A DNA stretch of 64,000 nucleotides from Pseudomonadaceae bacterium. Its GTDB lineage: Bacteria; Pseudomonadota; Gammaproteobacteria; Pseudomonadales; Pseudomonadaceae. The DNA lies in NCBI GenBank assembly GCA_030602315.1, contig JAUVZY010000013.1, positions 18,729 through 82,728 on the forward strand, in the 5' to 3' direction. The notes below the pieces were generated by a model. It saw only the letters and a list, made by a program, of their open reading frames with translations, had not been told where the DNA came from and made no database searches. Below are positions 31,347-41,683 of this stretch, piece after piece. Numbering within the stretch: position 1 is the first letter of the stretch; each line of letters starts with the position of its first letter. The translations under genes and the position numbers were made by a program.

Positions 31347-32852
31347 ATGAGCGAACAACCGCTGAACGAGCACGCCCTCCACGAGGAAGAAAACAAGCTG
31401 ATCGCCCTGCGCAAGGAAAAGCTGCACGCCCTGCGCCAGAGCGAGAAGGTGGTTTTCCCCAATGACTTCCGTCGCGACGCGCTGTGCGGCGACCTGCAGA
31501 AGCAGTACGCCGAGGCCGGCAAGGAAGAGCTGGAAGGCAAACAGATCACGGTCAGCGTGGCCGGGCGCATCATGCTCAACCGCGGCGCGTTCCTCGTGAT
31601 CCAGGACTGCAGCGGACGCATCCAGCTGTACGTCAACCGCAAGACCCTGCCGGCCGAGACCCTCGAGGCGATCAAGCACTGGGACATGGGCGACATCGTC
31701 GCCACCACCGGCACCCTGGCCCGCTCCGGCAAGGGCGACCTGTATGTGGACATGGGCGAAGCGCGGCTGCTGACCAAGTCCCTGCGCCCGCTGCCGGACA
31801 AGTTCCACGGCCTGACCGATACCGAAACCCGCTATCGCCAGCGCTACGTCGACCTGATCATGAACGAGGAGGTGCGCCACACCTTCCAGGTCCGCTCGCA
31901 GGTGATCGCCCACATCCGCCGCTTCCTCAACGAGCGCGGCTTCCTCGAGGTGGAAACCCCGATGCTGCAGACCATCCCCGGTGGTGCAGCGGCCAAGCCC
32001 TTCGAGACCCACCACAACGCGCTGGACATGCAGATGTTCCTGCGCATCGCGCCGGAGCTGTACCTCAAGCGCCTGGTGGTCGGCGGTTTCGAAAAGGTCT
32101 TCGAGATCAACCGCAACTTCCGTAACGAAGGCGTGTCGACCCGGCACAACCCCGAGTTCACCATGCTCGAGTTCTACCAGGCCTACGCCGACTACGAAGA
32201 CAACATGGACCTGACCGAGGAGCTGTTCCGCGAGCTGGCCCAGGCCGTGCTCGGCAGCACCGACGTGCCCTACGGCGACAAGGTCTTCCACTTCGGCGAG
32301 CCGTTCGCGCGCCTGTCGGTGTTCGACGCGATCCTCAAGTACAACCCGGAACTGACCGCAGAAGATCTGCAGGACGTGGACAAGTGCCGCGAGCTGGCGA
32401 AGAAGGCCGGCGCCAAGGTGCTGGGCCACGAAGGGCTGGGCAAGCTGCAGGTGATGCTGTTCGAGGAGACCGTCGAGCACAAGCTGGAGCAGCCGACCTT
32501 CATCACCCGCTACCCGTTCGAGGTCTCGCCGCTGGCCCGGCGCAACGACGAGGACCCGAGCGTCACCGATCGCTTCGAGCTGTTCATCGGCGGCCGCGAG
32601 ATCGCCAACGCCTACTCCGAGCTCAACGACGCCGAGGACCAGGCCGAGCGCTTCCACGCCCAGGTGCGCGAGAAGGATGCCGGTGACGACGAGGCCATGC
32701 ACTTCGACGCCGACTTCGTCCGCGCGCTGGAATACGGCATGCCGCCGACCGCTGGTGAAGGCATCGGCATCGACCGTCTGGTGATGCTGCTGACCAACTC
32801 GCCGTCGATCCGCGACGTCATCCTCTTCCCGCATATGCGTCCCCAGCACTGA
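31347..32852 (+). CDS. lysS: Lysyl-tRNA synthetase, class II
   Basis: 501 residues: an N-terminal OB anticodon-binding domain (about 60-145) and a class II catalytic core with motif 2 [24 protein letters not shown] (about 250) and motif 3 [13 protein letters not shown] (about 475). ATG at 31347 begins [18 protein letters not shown]. It forms the common prfB-lysS pair. Confidence 0.97.
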   Translation: MSEQPLNEHALHEEENKLIALRKEKLHALRQSEKVVFPNDFRRDALCGDLQKQYAEAGKEELEGKQITVSVAGRIMLNRGAFLVIQDCSGRIQLYVNRKTLPAETLEAIKHWDMGDIVATTGTLARSGKGDLYVDMGEARLLTKSLRPLPDKFHGLTDTETRYRQRYVDLIMNEEVRHTFQVRSQVIAHIRRFLNERGFLEVETPMLQTIPGGAAAKPFETHHNALDMQMFLRIAPELYLKRLVVGGFEKVFEINRNFRNEGVSTRHNPEFTMLEFYQAYADYEDNMDLTEELFRELAQAVLGSTDVPYGDKVFHFGEPFARLSVFDAILKYNPELTAEDLQDVDKCRELAKKAGAKVLGHEGLGKLQVMLFEETVEHKLEQPTFITRYPFEVSPLARRNDEDPSVTDRFELFIGGREIANAYSELNDAEDQAERFHAQVREKDAGDDEAMHFDADFVRALEYGMPPTAGEGIGIDRLVMLLTNSPSIRDVILFPHMRPQH

Positions 32853-32864
32853 GGACGTCACCGC

Positions 32865-32886
32865 GCAGGGCGCTTCAGCGCCCTGC
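32865..32886 (+). terminator. Stem-loop after lysS
   Basis: GCAGGGCGC / GCGCCCTGC, a perfect 9-base stem with a TTCA loop, 13 bases after the lysS stop. It lacks a T-tract, so it may be an RNA-stabilising hairpin or a weak terminator. Confidence 0.45.
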
Positions 32887-32943
32887 AGCCGCTGTGGCTC
32901 TGGCATCATGGCGGCATCGCCGGGCACCCGCACGAGGCCGAGC

Positions 32944-34236
32944 ATGAACAGCACCGCCGAGCTCACCGAATACCAGAGTCTGGTTCGCGCGCTTTCCGAT
33001 CGCATCGTCGAGGCGCAGACGCCGATCCGCATCCTCGACGCGGTGAAGTGGGACGACAGCGTGCGTCAGGGCTTTCTCGACGGCAAAGGCCAGCGCCTGC
33101 CAGCGGTGGACCGCGAGTACTACCAGAGCCGGCCGCTGGGCTTCGATCCGTCGGCCAAGAAGCAGGAATTCCAGGACATCGAGCGCGACGTGACCCGTCA
33201 GCTCGGCCAGTTCAGCCCGGTCGGGCAGATCATGCGGCGCATGTGCAAGGAATACCGCATGGTGATCCGCATGCTCGAGGCGCGCGGTACGCCGGACTTC
33301 GGGCTGATCTCCCAGGATTTGTACGGCGCCGCGTCGGATGCCTTCCACGCCGGTGACCCGACCCTGGCCGACCTCGGACTGATGCTCTCGGACTACCTGA
33401 ACAACATCGCCGATCGCGGCGATCTGGCCGACGAGCCGAAGTCGCTCTGCGCCCGGGAGGCGGTCGAGCAGCTGCAGGCCCGGCTGGACAAGGTGTTCGG
33501 CGACGACGGCGTGATTCGCGTGTTCGAGTCCGACGGCATCGTCGCCGATGCGGCAGCCGGCGCCGACTACATCAAGATCCGCAGTGACGCGCTGTTCAAC
33601 CAGCGCGACATCCGCGCGCTGGAGGTGCACGAGGGGCTGGTGCATGTCGGCACCACGCTCAACGGGCTGAACCAGCCGATCTGCACCTTCCTCGCCAAGG
33701 GCCCGCCGTCCTCCACCGTGACCCAGGAAGGTCTGGCGATCCTGATGGAGGTCATCGCCTTCGCGTCGTACCCCACCCGCCTGCGCAAGCTGACCAACCG
33801 CACCCGCGCCATTCACATGGCCGAGGAGGGCGCCGACTTCATCGAGGTCTATCGCTTCTTCAGTGGCCAGGGCTACGGTGACGAGGAAAGCTACGGCAAC
33901 GCCAGTCGCGTGTTTCGCGGCTCGACGCCGAACGGATTGCCCTTCACCAAGGACCTGTCCTACCTGAAGGGCTTCATCATGATCTACAACTACATCCAGT
34001 TGGCGGTGCGCAAGGGCAAGCTGGAGCAGATCCCGCTGCTGTTCTGTGGCAAGACCACCCTGGAAGACATGCGCACCCTGCGCCAGCTGGTGGAGGAGGG
34101 CATGGTGGTCGCGCCGCGTTACCTGCCGCCGCAGTTCGCCGACCTCAACGCGCTGTCGGCGTGGATGTGTTTCTCCAACTTCCTCAACCACCTGAGTCTG
34201 GATCGGGTGGAGGCCGACTACGCCAACATCCTCTGA
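32944..34236 (+). CDS. DUF1704 (QEGLA-motif) metallopeptidase-like protein
   Basis: 430 residues, matching the family described as flavohemoglobin expression-modulating QEGLA motif protein (DUF1704). It contains HEGLVH (about residue 226), an HExxxH zinc-type motif, and TQEGLA about 30 residues later. The glutamate there could be the third ligand. The same fold includes the eukaryotic MATCAP tyrosine carboxypeptidases, so an active metallocarboxypeptidase is plausible but not shown. No signal peptide, so cytosolic. ATG at 32944 follows GAGGCCGAGC. Confidence 0.82.
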   Translation: MNSTAELTEYQSLVRALSDRIVEAQTPIRILDAVKWDDSVRQGFLDGKGQRLPAVDREYYQSRPLGFDPSAKKQEFQDIERDVTRQLGQFSPVGQIMRRMCKEYRMVIRMLEARGTPDFGLISQDLYGAASDAFHAGDPTLADLGLMLSDYLNNIADRGDLADEPKSLCAREAVEQLQARLDKVFGDDGVIRVFESDGIVADAAAGADYIKIRSDALFNQRDIRALEVHEGLVHVGTTLNGLNQPICTFLAKGPPSSTVTQEGLAILMEVIAFASYPTRLRKLTNRTRAIHMAEEGADFIEVYRFFSGQGYGDEESYGNASRVFRGSTPNGLPFTKDLSYLKGFIMIYNYIQLAVRKGKLEQIPLLFCGKTTLEDMRTLRQLVEEGMVVAPRYLPPQFADLNALSAWMCFSNFLNHLSLDRVEADYANIL

Positions 34237-34318
34237 ATCGCCGGCCCGCGGCGCCGTACTTGCAGCTTGCGGCGGCGGGCGTTAGCGTGCCGCCCTGAAC
34301 TGGCAACCGGAATCACCC

Positions 34319-34633
34319 ATGAGCGAACGCAACCCGCTTCCCTACATCCTCACCGCCATCGGTACCGTGGTCGCTACCGTCGCGGTTCTCAGCGCCTACG
34401 GTTATCTGCACTTCGCCAAGCCCGAAGACGCGCTGCTGCTCAACGACTACACCATGCTCAAGACCATTCCCGGCGAGGACTACCGGGTGTCGCTCAAGCC
34501 GGCTGATCAGGTGGCGCGCTGCATCGACGGCGTGCTGGTGCTGTTCGATACCCAGCAAAAGGGGCTGACCGGCGTGCTGGTGGACAACCGCAAGCGCGCC
34601 GTGCGCTGCATGCCCGAAGCCGATCCGTTGTGA
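34319..34633 (+). CDS. Small membrane-anchored protein of unknown function
   Basis: 104 residues with one N-terminal membrane helix (PYILTAIGTVVATVAVLSAYGYL) and a periplasmic tail containing two cysteines (ARCIDGVLVLFDTQ and VRCMPEAD). The tail is a short globular domain of about 70 residues. Family not recognised. It is followed at once by a strong hairpin shared with the convergent OmpA-like gene. Confidence 0.75.
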   Translation: MSERNPLPYILTAIGTVVATVAVLSAYGYLHFAKPEDALLLNDYTMLKTIPGEDYRVSLKPADQVARCIDGVLVLFDTQQKGLTGVLVDNRKRAVRCMPEADPL

Positions 34634-34638
34634 GTCGC

Positions 34639-34670
34639 CGATGCCCTGCCGCCGGTGCGGCAGGGCATCG
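34639..34670. terminator. Strong hairpin between convergent genes
   Basis: CGATGCCCTGCCGC / GCGGCAGGGCATCG, a perfect 14-base stem with a 4-base loop, between the stop codons of the small membrane protein and the OmpA-like lipoprotein. On the plus strand it is followed by CCTTTC. Confidence 0.6.
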
Positions 34671-34674
34671 CCTT

Positions 34675-35661
34675 TCAGCGCTGCTGATCCATCATGCGCA
34701 TGTCGTGACGGCCGTCCTGCATGCGCTGCTGATGCTGGCGGCGCTCCTCCTCGGTCATCGGTTGCATGCGCGGCCGCTCCTGACCGCCCATGCCGCCCAT
34801 GCCGCCCTGGCCCCCCATCGAGCCGGTCGGTCGGCCTTCACGCTGTTCGCTGCGCGGGCCGACCGGGCGGTTGTCGTCGGCAATGGTGACCTCGACGCGC
34901 CGGTTCATCGCGCGACCCGAGGATGAGTCGTTGCTGGCCACCGGAAAGTCCTGCCCGTACCCGCGGGTGACCAGCCGGCGCGGGTCGACGCCCATGCGGA
35001 TCAGTTCGCGCTCGACCGCCTGAGCGCGGCGCTCGGACAGCCGCTGGTTGTGTTCCGCCGAACCGGTGCTGTCGGTATAGCCCTCGATCATCACCTGGCG
35101 CCCTTGGTGGCGGTTGAGAAAGTCGGCGAGCTTCTGGATTTCCCGTCGGCCGCTGGGCTTGAGTTCGGCACTGTTCACGTCGAACAGCACGTCACCGAAG
35201 GTGATGAGGGTGCCACGCTCGGTTGGCTTGGCATCCAGGCTTTCGCGTAGCTGGCGGATTTCCTGCTCGCGGCGCTGCAACTCGGCCTGGCTGCGCTGCA
35301 GCTGCGCCTCGCGGCTCTCCAGGCGTACCTGGGCGTGCTGCTGGTCCATGTTCATCAGTTGCTGCTCTGCCGCACGCAGGGCGACGGTCTGCTCGGCCAT
35401 CTCGGTCGAGCGGCGGGCCAGGTAGGCCAGCTGGTTCACTTTTTCCGTGTCGGCATTGCTGTTGTGGGCCTGCTCGGCCTTGTCCAGGCGGTTGCCGGCG
35501 TCCTGGGTTTCCAGCGCGGCAAGTTCCAGCGAGCGCGGGTCGCTTTGCAGGCGCGTGTAGGCGCTGCGGGCTTCTTCCAGTTGTTCGTTGGGCTTGGAGG
35601 CGCAGGCGCCAAGACCGATGGCCACGGCGAGTAACGAGGGAAGGGTGACGAGCTTGTGCAT
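34675..35661 (-). CDS. OmpA-family outer-membrane lipoprotein with DUF4398 N-terminal region
   Basis: 328 residues. Lipoprotein signal with lipobox LGAC (Cys near residue 20); DUF4398-like helical region (about 25-90); coiled coil (about 90-145); OmpA peptidoglycan-binding domain (about 150-265; FGDVLFDVNSAELKPSG, EGYTDSTGSAEHNQRLSERRA). It resembles P. aeruginosa LptF but has an extra C-terminal tail of about 60 residues rich in Gly, Met, Gln and Arg (GGQGGMGGMGGQERPRMQPM). It pairs with the DUF4398 lipoprotein gene upstream and probably tethers the outer membrane to peptidoglycan. Confidence 0.87.
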   Translation of the reverse strand: MHKLVTLPSLLAVAIGLGACASKPNEQLEEARSAYTRLQSDPRSLELAALETQDAGNRLDKAEQAHNSNADTEKVNQLAYLARRSTEMAEQTVALRAAEQQLMNMDQQHAQVRLESREAQLQRSQAELQRREQEIRQLRESLDAKPTERGTLITFGDVLFDVNSAELKPSGRREIQKLADFLNRHQGRQVMIEGYTDSTGSAEHNQRLSERRAQAVERELIRMGVDPRRLVTRGYGQDFPVASNDSSSGRAMNRRVEVTIADDNRPVGPRSEQREGRPTGSMGGQGGMGGMGGQERPRMQPMTEEERRQHQQRMQDGRHDMRMMDQQR

Positions 35662-35797
35662 GACTTTGATCCTTCGGACGGTGAGATGTCGTCAGGCTTG
35701 CGGTGCACCAGGGAACTGCGTCGGCGGGCACTCGGCCCGGCCCGTACCGGTCCAGCCGGCTTGCCTGATTCGCTTTCGCGACGGCCGTGGGGCGGTA

Positions 35798-36196
35798 TCA
35801 GTAACCGCCGCCGCGCTGGGTTTCTTCACGCAGCAGGCGGATGCCTTCCTGGGCCTGCTCCAGCGCGCGTTGCGTCTTCACGGCGCGCGCCTTGCGCTCG
35901 GCCAGGCGCGCGTCGATCTCGGCTCTTTCGGCGAGTCGGCGGGCCTTGTCGTAGTTTTGCTTTTCCATCTCCAGCTCCGCCTGGCGCCAGTGTTCACGCG
36001 CCTGCTGCATTTCCAGCGGGGCGAACTTGGTGGCCTCGGCGGTGGTGGCGCTGCGGATGGCCGCTTCGGTGACCGCGAACTGCTCCTTGGGCGGATTGCC
36101 GGCGCAGCCGGCGAGCAGGGCGCCGGACAACGCCAGGGCGACCATGCCGGCACGGCCGCGGCGTGAGAAGGGTTGAGTGAGGGCAGCTAGCTTCAT
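35798..36196 (-). CDS. DUF4398 lipoprotein
   Basis: 132-residue lipoprotein (lipobox LAGC; Cys near residue 31). The rest is helical, with the DUF4398 pattern FAPLEMQQAREHWRQAELEMEKQNYDKARRLAERAEIDARLAERKARA. GGAGG precedes the ATG at 36196. Downstream on the same strand is the OmpA-like lipoprotein, which has a related helical region, so the pair probably works together in the envelope. The gap of 136 bases leaves room for a separate promoter. Confidence 0.85.
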   Translation of the reverse strand: MKLAALTQPFSRRGRAGMVALALSGALLAGCAGNPPKEQFAVTEAAIRSATTAEATKFAPLEMQQAREHWRQAELEMEKQNYDKARRLAERAEIDARLAERKARAVKTQRALEQAQEGIRLLREETQRGGGY

Positions 36197-36318
36197 GGGA
36201 CAGCCTCCAGTGTCGGGTTCGATGGCGCGGGTGGCCTCTGGCCGTGGGCGCGCGACCGCGCAGACCACGGGGCACCTGCATTTTGTGAGGCTGTTGCGCG
36301 GCAATCGTTCCCGGTTCG

Positions 36319-36351
36319 CCGGCTGCGAGGGAAGGCCCGCCTCGCAGCCGG
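36319..36351 (-). terminator. Stem-loop downstream of the small gene at 36360-36701
   Basis: CCGGCTGCGAGG / CCTCGCAGCCGG is a perfect 12-base stem with a 9-base loop, just beyond the stop codon on the minus strand. There is no T-run. Confidence 0.45.
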
Positions 36352-36359
36352 ATGCGGCG

Positions 36360-36701
36360 CTAGCCGCGTTCGCCCTGTTCGGCCAGCAGCCGCTCCAGGT
36401 GCTTGCGCGAGAGCGTCAGAAAGCGCGGGGTCGGGCCGACGTCTTCATAGATCGGATCGCCTTGCTCGTCGGTCGCGATCACGTGGTTGCCCTGCACATA
36501 GGGGAAGCTGCCCTCGACCGCCTCCAGCGCGGCGCCCACCAGCTCCGACAGCAGCTCCTCGACGCTGCGCTTGGGGTACATCTCGGCCAGGGCTTCGAGG
36601 CGGGCGGCTGCTTCGATGTCCAGCGGGACGCTGTAACGGGCCTTGGTCAATTGGCCCTTGGCGGTCCGCTCCCATTGATCGACCAGTTCGATGATGTTCA
36701 T
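36360..36701 (-). CDS. Conserved small cytosolic protein of unknown function
   Basis: 113 residues. The N-terminal part ([27 protein letters not shown]) is followed by a ribbon-helix-helix-like or helical segment ([36 protein letters not shown]) and a C-terminal part with [20 protein letters not shown]. The [10 protein letters not shown] stretch resembles small DNA-binding or antitoxin helices, but no toxin partner is next to it. Homologues near ppc are sometimes labelled pilin-assembly proteins; nothing here supports that. The start at 36701 fits the local sequence. Confidence 0.72.
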   Translation of the reverse strand: MNIIELVDQWERTAKGQLTKARYSVPLDIEAAARLEALAEMYPKRSVEELLSELVGAALEAVEGSFPYVQGNHVIATDEQGDPIYEDVGPTPRFLTLSRKHLERLLAEQGERG

Positions 36702-36904
36702 CACGGCTTCCTTCTTTTGTTCTAGCGTTGTGGCGAAGCTGTTTGATCCATCCTGAGCCGCTGCGTGCCGGCAGGCAAGATCCTGCAAACAATCCTCGGG
36801 TAGGCCGGCTCATGGCGATTGCGGGCGGGCGCATTCTTGCTGACACTCAAGGTCAGACAAGGCTGCGGCAACGCGGCACCAGTGCGCAGGACAGGAGCAT
36901 GGCC

Positions 36905-39541
36905 ATGGCCAAAATCGATGCCCGTCTACGGGAAAACGTCCATCTGCTGGGCGAGCTGCTCGGACGGGCGATCCGTCAGCAGCACGGCGACGAACTGTTC
37001 GAGAAGATCGAACGCATCCGCAAGGGTGCCAAGGCGGCCCGCCGCGGGATCGCCGAGGGCGCCCAGCAACTGGGTGAAACCCTCGACTCGCTGGACGAAC
37101 ACGAGCTGCTGCCGGTAGCGCGCGGTTTCAACCAGTTCCTCAACCTGGCCAACATCGCCGAGCAGCACCATCAGGTGCGGCGGCGCCGGGCCGGCGAGCC
37201 CGAGCCGTTCGAGTGCCGCGCCTTGCCGCACCTGCTTGAGCGCCTGAAGGGCGAGGGCTTCGCCGCCGAGGAGCTGGCGCGGCAACTGGGGCGGCTGGAC
37301 ATCGAGCTGGTGCTTACCGCCCATCCCACGGAAATCTCACGGCGCACCCTGATCCAGAAGTACGACGCCATCGCCGCCCAGCTGGCAGCCAAGGATCACT
37401 CCGACCTGACGCTCGCCGAGCGCCTGCGCATCGAACAGCGGCTGATGCGCTCGATCGCCGAGGTGTGGCACACCGAAGAGATCCGCCGCCAGCGGCCGAC
37501 CCCGGTGGACGAGGCGCGCTGGGGGTTTGCGGTGATCGAGAACTCGCTGTGGGAAGCCGTGCCGAACGTGCTGCGCCAGGTCGATCATGCGCTGAACGAA
37601 AGCACCGGGCTGCGCTTGCCGCTGTCCGCCGCGCCGATCCGCTTCGCCTCGTGGATGGGCGGCGACCGCGACGGCAACCCCAACGTCACCGCCAGGATCA
37701 CCCGCGAGGTGCTGCTGCTGGCGCGTCATCAGGCCGCCGAGCTGTACCTGCGCGAGGTCGAGGAGCTGATCACCACGCTGTCCATGCAGGCGGCTACCGA
37801 CGACGTGCTGCACCTGGCCGGCGGCGATCCGGAGCCCTACCGCGCCGTGCTCAAGCGCCTGCGTGACCGGCTGGTGGCGACGCGCGACTGGGCCGCCGCC
37901 GCGCAGCAGGTGGACATCCCGCCTTCTGCCGAAGTGCTGCAGGAGGTCGGCGAGCTGCGCGAGCCGCTGGAGCTGTGCTACCGCTCGCTGCATGCGCGTG
38001 GCATGGGGCTGATCGCCGATGGCGGCCTGCTCGACTGCCTGCGGCGCATTTCCGCCTTCGGCCTGTTTCTGGTGCGTCTGGATATCCGCCAGGACGCCGC
38101 GCGGCATCGCTCGGCGCTCACCGAGATCACCGAGTTCCTCGGCCTCGGCCGCTACGAGGAGTGGGACGAGGCGCGCCGCCTGACCTTCCTGCAGGAGGAG
38201 CTGGACAACCGCCGCCCGCTGCTGCCGCCCGATTACCAGGCCAGCGCCGACACCGCCGAGGTGCTGGCAACCTGCGGGGTGATCGCCGATGCGCCAGCCG
38301 GTTCGCTCGGCAGCTACGTGATCTCCATGGCGCGCGACGCCTCCGATGTGCTGGCGGTGCAACTGCTGCTCAAGGAAGCCGGGCTGCGCCGGCCGATGCG
38401 CGTGGTGCCGCTGTTCGAAACCCTCGACGACCTGAACCACGCCGGGCCGGCCATCGACCGCCTGCTCGGCTTGCCGGGTTACCGCCGGCGCCTGCAGGGA
38501 CCGCAGGAGGTGATGATCGGCTACTCGGACTCGGCCAAGGATGCCGGCACCACCGCCGCCGCCTGGGCCCAGTACCGCGCCCAGGAAAGCCTGGTGCAGA
38601 TCTGCCGCGCCCACGAGGTAGAGCTTTTGCTGTTTCACGGTCGCGGCGGTACGGTCGGCCGCGGTGGCGCGCCGGCCCACGCGGCGATCCTCTCCCAGCC
38701 GCCGGGTTCGGTGACCGGACGCTTCCGCACCACCGAGCAGGGCGAGATGATCCGCTTCAAGTTCGGCCTGCCGGACATCGCCGAGCAGAACCTGCACCTT
38801 TATCTGGTGGCGGTGCTGGAGGCTACCCTGATGCCGCCGCCGAGCCCGCGCGCCGAATGGCGCGAGCTGATGGATCAGCTGGCCGCCGACGGGGTGGCCA
38901 CCTACCGCGGCATCGTCCGCGACCAGCCGCAGTTCGTCGATTACTTCCGCCAGGCCACGCCGGAGATGGAGCTCGGGCGCTTGCCGCTGGGCAGTCGCCC
39001 GGCGCGTCGCCGACAGGGCGGCGTCGATACGTTGCGGGCGATCCCATGGATCTTCGCCTGGACCCAGACCCGCCTGATGCTGCCAGCCTGGCTGGGCTGG
39101 GACAGCGCCCTGCAGCGTGCTCTGGCCCAGGGCAAGGGGCCGCTGCTACGCGAGATGCGCGCGCAGTGGCCATTCTTCGCCACTCGCATCGACATGCTGG
39201 AAATGGTGCTGGCCAAGTCGGACGCCGACATTGCCCGGCGCTACGACGAGCGGCTGGTCGAGCCGGGGCTGCAGGCGTTGGGGCTGGAACTGCGCGACCG
39301 ATTGACGCAGGCGATCCAGGCCATGCTCGAGCTGACCGGTCAAGAGGAGCTGCTCTCGCACAGTCCGGAAACCCAGGAGGCGTTCAGTCTGCGCAACACC
39401 TACCTTGACCCGCTGCACCTGCTGCAGATCGAGTTGCTGGCCCGCTCGCGCCAGCAGCCGGAGCTGGCCGACAGTCCGCTCGAACAGGCACTTCTGGTCA
39501 GCGTCGCTGGTATTGCTGCGGGCTTGCGCAATACGGGCTGA
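36905..39541 (+). CDS. ppc: Phosphoenolpyruvate carboxylase
   Basis: Carboxylates PEP to oxaloacetate, refilling the TCA cycle. 878 residues. Catalytic motifs are VLTAHPTE (about residue 136), [10 protein letters not shown] (about 538) and [19 protein letters not shown] (about 578), with allosteric-site RTTEQGE near 620 and the C-terminal NTG. Start at 36905 (MAKIDARL) because CAGGAG ends 7 bases upstream; the ATG at 36899 is too close to it. Confidence 0.96.
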   Translation: MAKIDARLRENVHLLGELLGRAIRQQHGDELFEKIERIRKGAKAARRGIAEGAQQLGETLDSLDEHELLPVARGFNQFLNLANIAEQHHQVRRRRAGEPEPFECRALPHLLERLKGEGFAAEELARQLGRLDIELVLTAHPTEISRRTLIQKYDAIAAQLAAKDHSDLTLAERLRIEQRLMRSIAEVWHTEEIRRQRPTPVDEARWGFAVIENSLWEAVPNVLRQVDHALNESTGLRLPLSAAPIRFASWMGGDRDGNPNVTARITREVLLLARHQAAELYLREVEELITTLSMQAATDDVLHLAGGDPEPYRAVLKRLRDRLVATRDWAAAAQQVDIPPSAEVLQEVGELREPLELCYRSLHARGMGLIADGGLLDCLRRISAFGLFLVRLDIRQDAARHRSALTEITEFLGLGRYEEWDEARRLTFLQEELDNRRPLLPPDYQASADTAEVLATCGVIADAPAGSLGSYVISMARDASDVLAVQLLLKEAGLRRPMRVVPLFETLDDLNHAGPAIDRLLGLPGYRRRLQGPQEVMIGYSDSAKDAGTTAAAWAQYRAQESLVQICRAHEVELLLFHGRGGTVGRGGAPAHAAILSQPPGSVTGRFRTTEQGEMIRFKFGLPDIAEQNLHLYLVAVLEATLMPPPSPRAEWRELMDQLAADGVATYRGIVRDQPQFVDYFRQATPEMELGRLPLGSRPARRRQGGVDTLRAIPWIFAWTQTRLMLPAWLGWDSALQRALAQGKGPLLREMRAQWPFFATRIDMLEMVLAKSDADIARRYDERLVEPGLQALGLELRDRLTQAIQAMLELTGQEELLSHSPETQEAFSLRNTYLDPLHLLQIELLARSRQQPELADSPLEQALLVSVAGIAAGLRNTG

Positions 39542-39784
39542 GACGAAAATAGCGGTCGGCAAGCGTACGACCATCGTCTAGTATTGCGCGCTCGTGCCGA
39601 ACGGGCGTTCGCCTTGACACGTGGCGTCTCAGGACCCTGCTCGGCAACTTGTGTGCAACCGCTGCGCTTGTGTATCGTGTCGGGCCTTTTTCGCCGCGGC
39701 GTGGCGGCATCGAGAACAGATAACCGGGGTTTCACCCGTCCGTTGCGGTGCCCGGCAGTGGTTTTTCTTTTTAGGAGCACATCG

Positions 39785-40432
39785 ATGCGTGTGATTCTGC
39801 TGGGGGCTCCCGGTGCAGGCAAAGGTACCCAGGCTCGTTTCATCACCGAGAAGTTCGGCATTCCGCAGATTTCCACCGGCGACATGCTGCGTGCGGCGGT
39901 CAAGGCCGGCTCGCCGCTCGGCCTGAAGGTCAAGGGCGTGATGGACAGCGGTGGTCTGGTGTCCGACGAGATCATCATCGCCCTGATCCAGGAGCGCCTG
40001 ACTCAGCCGGACTGCGCCAAGGGCTTCCTCTTCGATGGCTTCCCGCGCACCATCCCCCAGGCCGAGGCGCTGCGCCAGGCCGGCGTGGCCATCGATCACG
40101 TGCTCGAGATCGCGGTGGACGACGAGGAAATCGTCAGCCGCCTGTCCGGCCGCTGGGTGCACCCGAACTCGGGCCGCGTCTACCACAGCATCCATAACCC
40201 GCCGAAGGTCGCGGGCGTGGACGACGAGACCGGCGAAGCGCTGATCCAGCGCGAGGACGACAAGGAAGAAACCATCCGCAAGCGTCTGTCGATCTACCAT
40301 TCGCAGACCCAGCCGCTGGTGGACTTCTACAGCGAACTCGCCGCCAGCGAAGGCACGCCCAAGTACAGCCGCGTCGAAGGCGTGGGCAGCGTCGACGAGA
40401 TCACTGGCAAGGTGCTCGCTGCGCTCAGCTGA
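39785..40432 (+). CDS. adk: Adenylate kinase
   Basis: Interconverts ATP + AMP and 2 ADP. 215 residues, long-form with LID domain. P-loop [10 protein letters not shown] (residues 7-16), FLFDGFPRT (about 80), LID start [13 protein letters not shown], and [11 protein letters not shown] near 160. TTTTTAGGAG precedes the ATG. There is no zinc-binding cysteine set in the LID, as usual for Gram-negatives. Confidence 0.97.
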   Translation: MRVILLGAPGAGKGTQARFITEKFGIPQISTGDMLRAAVKAGSPLGLKVKGVMDSGGLVSDEIIIALIQERLTQPDCAKGFLFDGFPRTIPQAEALRQAGVAIDHVLEIAVDDEEIVSRLSGRWVHPNSGRVYHSIHNPPKVAGVDDETGEALIQREDDKEETIRKRLSIYHSQTQPLVDFYSELAASEGTPKYSRVEGVGSVDEITGKVLAALS

Positions 40433-40452
40433 TCGGCTGTTGCTCGCCACGA

Positions 40453-40480
40453 CGGCCCGCTTGCGGGCCGTTGTCGTTTC
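40453..40480 (+). terminator. Weak terminator after adk
   Basis: ACGGCCCGC / GCGGGCCGT hairpin followed by TGTCGTTT, 20 bases past the adk stop and immediately before the tsaB -10. Confidence 0.5.
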
Positions 40481-40498
40481 CGCCGCCGGTGGTTGGGT

Positions 40499-40504
40499 AT
40501 AATC
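40499..40504 (+). promoter_or_regulatory. tsaB -10 element
   Basis: A perfect TATAAT, 31 bases before the tsaB ATG. No convincing -35 at the right distance. Confidence 0.5.
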
Positions 40505-40535
40505 GCCGCCTTTTTTCGCCCCCTCGGACACTCCC

Positions 40536-41213
40536 ATGCCCACCCTCCTGGCCCTGGATACTTCCACCGAAGCCTGTTCTGTCGCCCTCTGGCATGACGC
40601 GCGCCTGCTCAGTCGCCATGAGGTGATCCCGCGCCTGCACGCACAGCGGGTGCTGCCGATGGTGCGCGAGCTGCTGGACGAAGCCGGACTGGCCCTGACG
40701 GCGCTGGACGCCATCGCCTTCGGTCGAGGCCCGGGCGCCTTCACCGGCATCCGCATCGCCATCGGCGTGGTGCAGGGCCTGGCCTTTGCGCTCGATCGGC
40801 CGGTGCTGCCGGTCTCCGACCTGGCGGTGATCGCCCAGCGCGCCTGGCGCGAGCATGGCGCCACCCAGGTCGCAGCGGCCATCGACGCCCGCATGGATGA
40901 GGTCTACTGGGGTTGCTATCGCCTCGAGGAAGGCGAAATGCGCCTGGCCGGCGTGGAAGCGGTGCTGCCGCCCGAGCAGGTGGCGTTGCCTCGGCAGGCC
41001 GAGGGCGACTGGTTCGGCGCCGGCACCGGCTGGGGCTACGGCGCGCGGATTCCGGTGCGCCCGCGGGCACAGGACGCCGGGCTGCTGCCGCACGCCGAGG
41101 ATCTGTTGCAGCTGGCCCGTGGGGCCTGGGCACGGGGCGAGGCGCTGGCCGCCGAGCAGGCCCAGCCGGTCTACCTGCGCGACAACGTCGCTACCCCGAA
41201 GAAGGGGCTGTGA
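40536..41213 (+). CDS. tsaB: tRNA threonylcarbamoyladenosine biosynthesis protein TsaB
   Basis: 225-residue ASKHA-fold partner of TsaD, needed for t6A37 on ANN-decoding tRNAs. It has ALDTSTEACSVAL at the N-terminus and FGRGPGAFTGIRIAIGVVQGLA near residue 65. It lacks the zinc ligands of TsaD, as expected. The adk-tsaB order is as in P. aeruginosa. Confidence 0.94.
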   Translation: MPTLLALDTSTEACSVALWHDARLLSRHEVIPRLHAQRVLPMVRELLDEAGLALTALDAIAFGRGPGAFTGIRIAIGVVQGLAFALDRPVLPVSDLAVIAQRAWREHGATQVAAAIDARMDEVYWGCYRLEEGEMRLAGVEAVLPPEQVALPRQAEGDWFGAGTGWGYGARIPVRPRAQDAGLLPHAEDLLQLARGAWARGEALAAEQAQPVYLRDNVATPKKGL

Positions 41214-41326
41214 GGCGACCGGCGGCGCAAACGTTGCCAGCAGCGTGCGGTCGCAAGTAAAGTTGCGCAGCCTCCGCCCGAGGCTATCACCGTCTGCCCG
41301 CAAGCACAGGTTCGCTTCCTCCTATC

Positions 41327-41680
41327 ATGCGTATCGACAGCTTCGCTTCCTTTCCGCTGGATCGTCCCGCGCGCCCGGGTAGCGCGGTCACGCCCTATCG
41401 GGAGAGCCAGCGTTCGGCGGACGAGGCGCGCCAGGCGCGCGATCAGCAGCGCTCGGAGGCTACCAGCCAGGGGCTGGAGCGCCAGCCGCAACGGCGTCAG
41501 GTGGAGCCCTCGATCGAGGTCATCGGCAGCCGCTGGCAGCGCGGCGACGAGGCCCGCCAGGCCGAGTTCATCCCGCCGGCCAACAGCTATGCCGCCCGTG
41601 CGCTGAGCAGCTACCTCAGTACCGCCCAGTTCCAGGAGTTCACCGCCGAGCAAGTGCTCGGTCTGGACCTCTACGCCTGA
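41327..41680 (+). CDS. Unknown 117-residue hydrophilic protein
   Basis: Charged, low-complexity N-terminal half rich in Arg, Gln and Ala (SADEARQARDQQRSEATSQG), then a short ordered C-terminal half (NSYAARALSSYLSTAQFQEF). No signal, membrane segment or known domain. Probably partly disordered. It is 4 bases upstream of the DUF72 gene and likely cotranscribed with it. Confidence 0.7.
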   Translation: MRIDSFASFPLDRPARPGSAVTPYRESQRSADEARQARDQQRSEATSQGLERQPQRRQVEPSIEVIGSRWQRGDEARQAEFIPPANSYAARALSSYLSTAQFQEFTAEQVLGLDLYA

Positions 41681-41683
41681 CGC

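Noticed and set aside
36425..36701. Antitoxin function of the small gene near ppc
   Set aside because: A helical segment resembles ribbon-helix-helix proteins, but no toxin gene or operator-like repeat is next to it.
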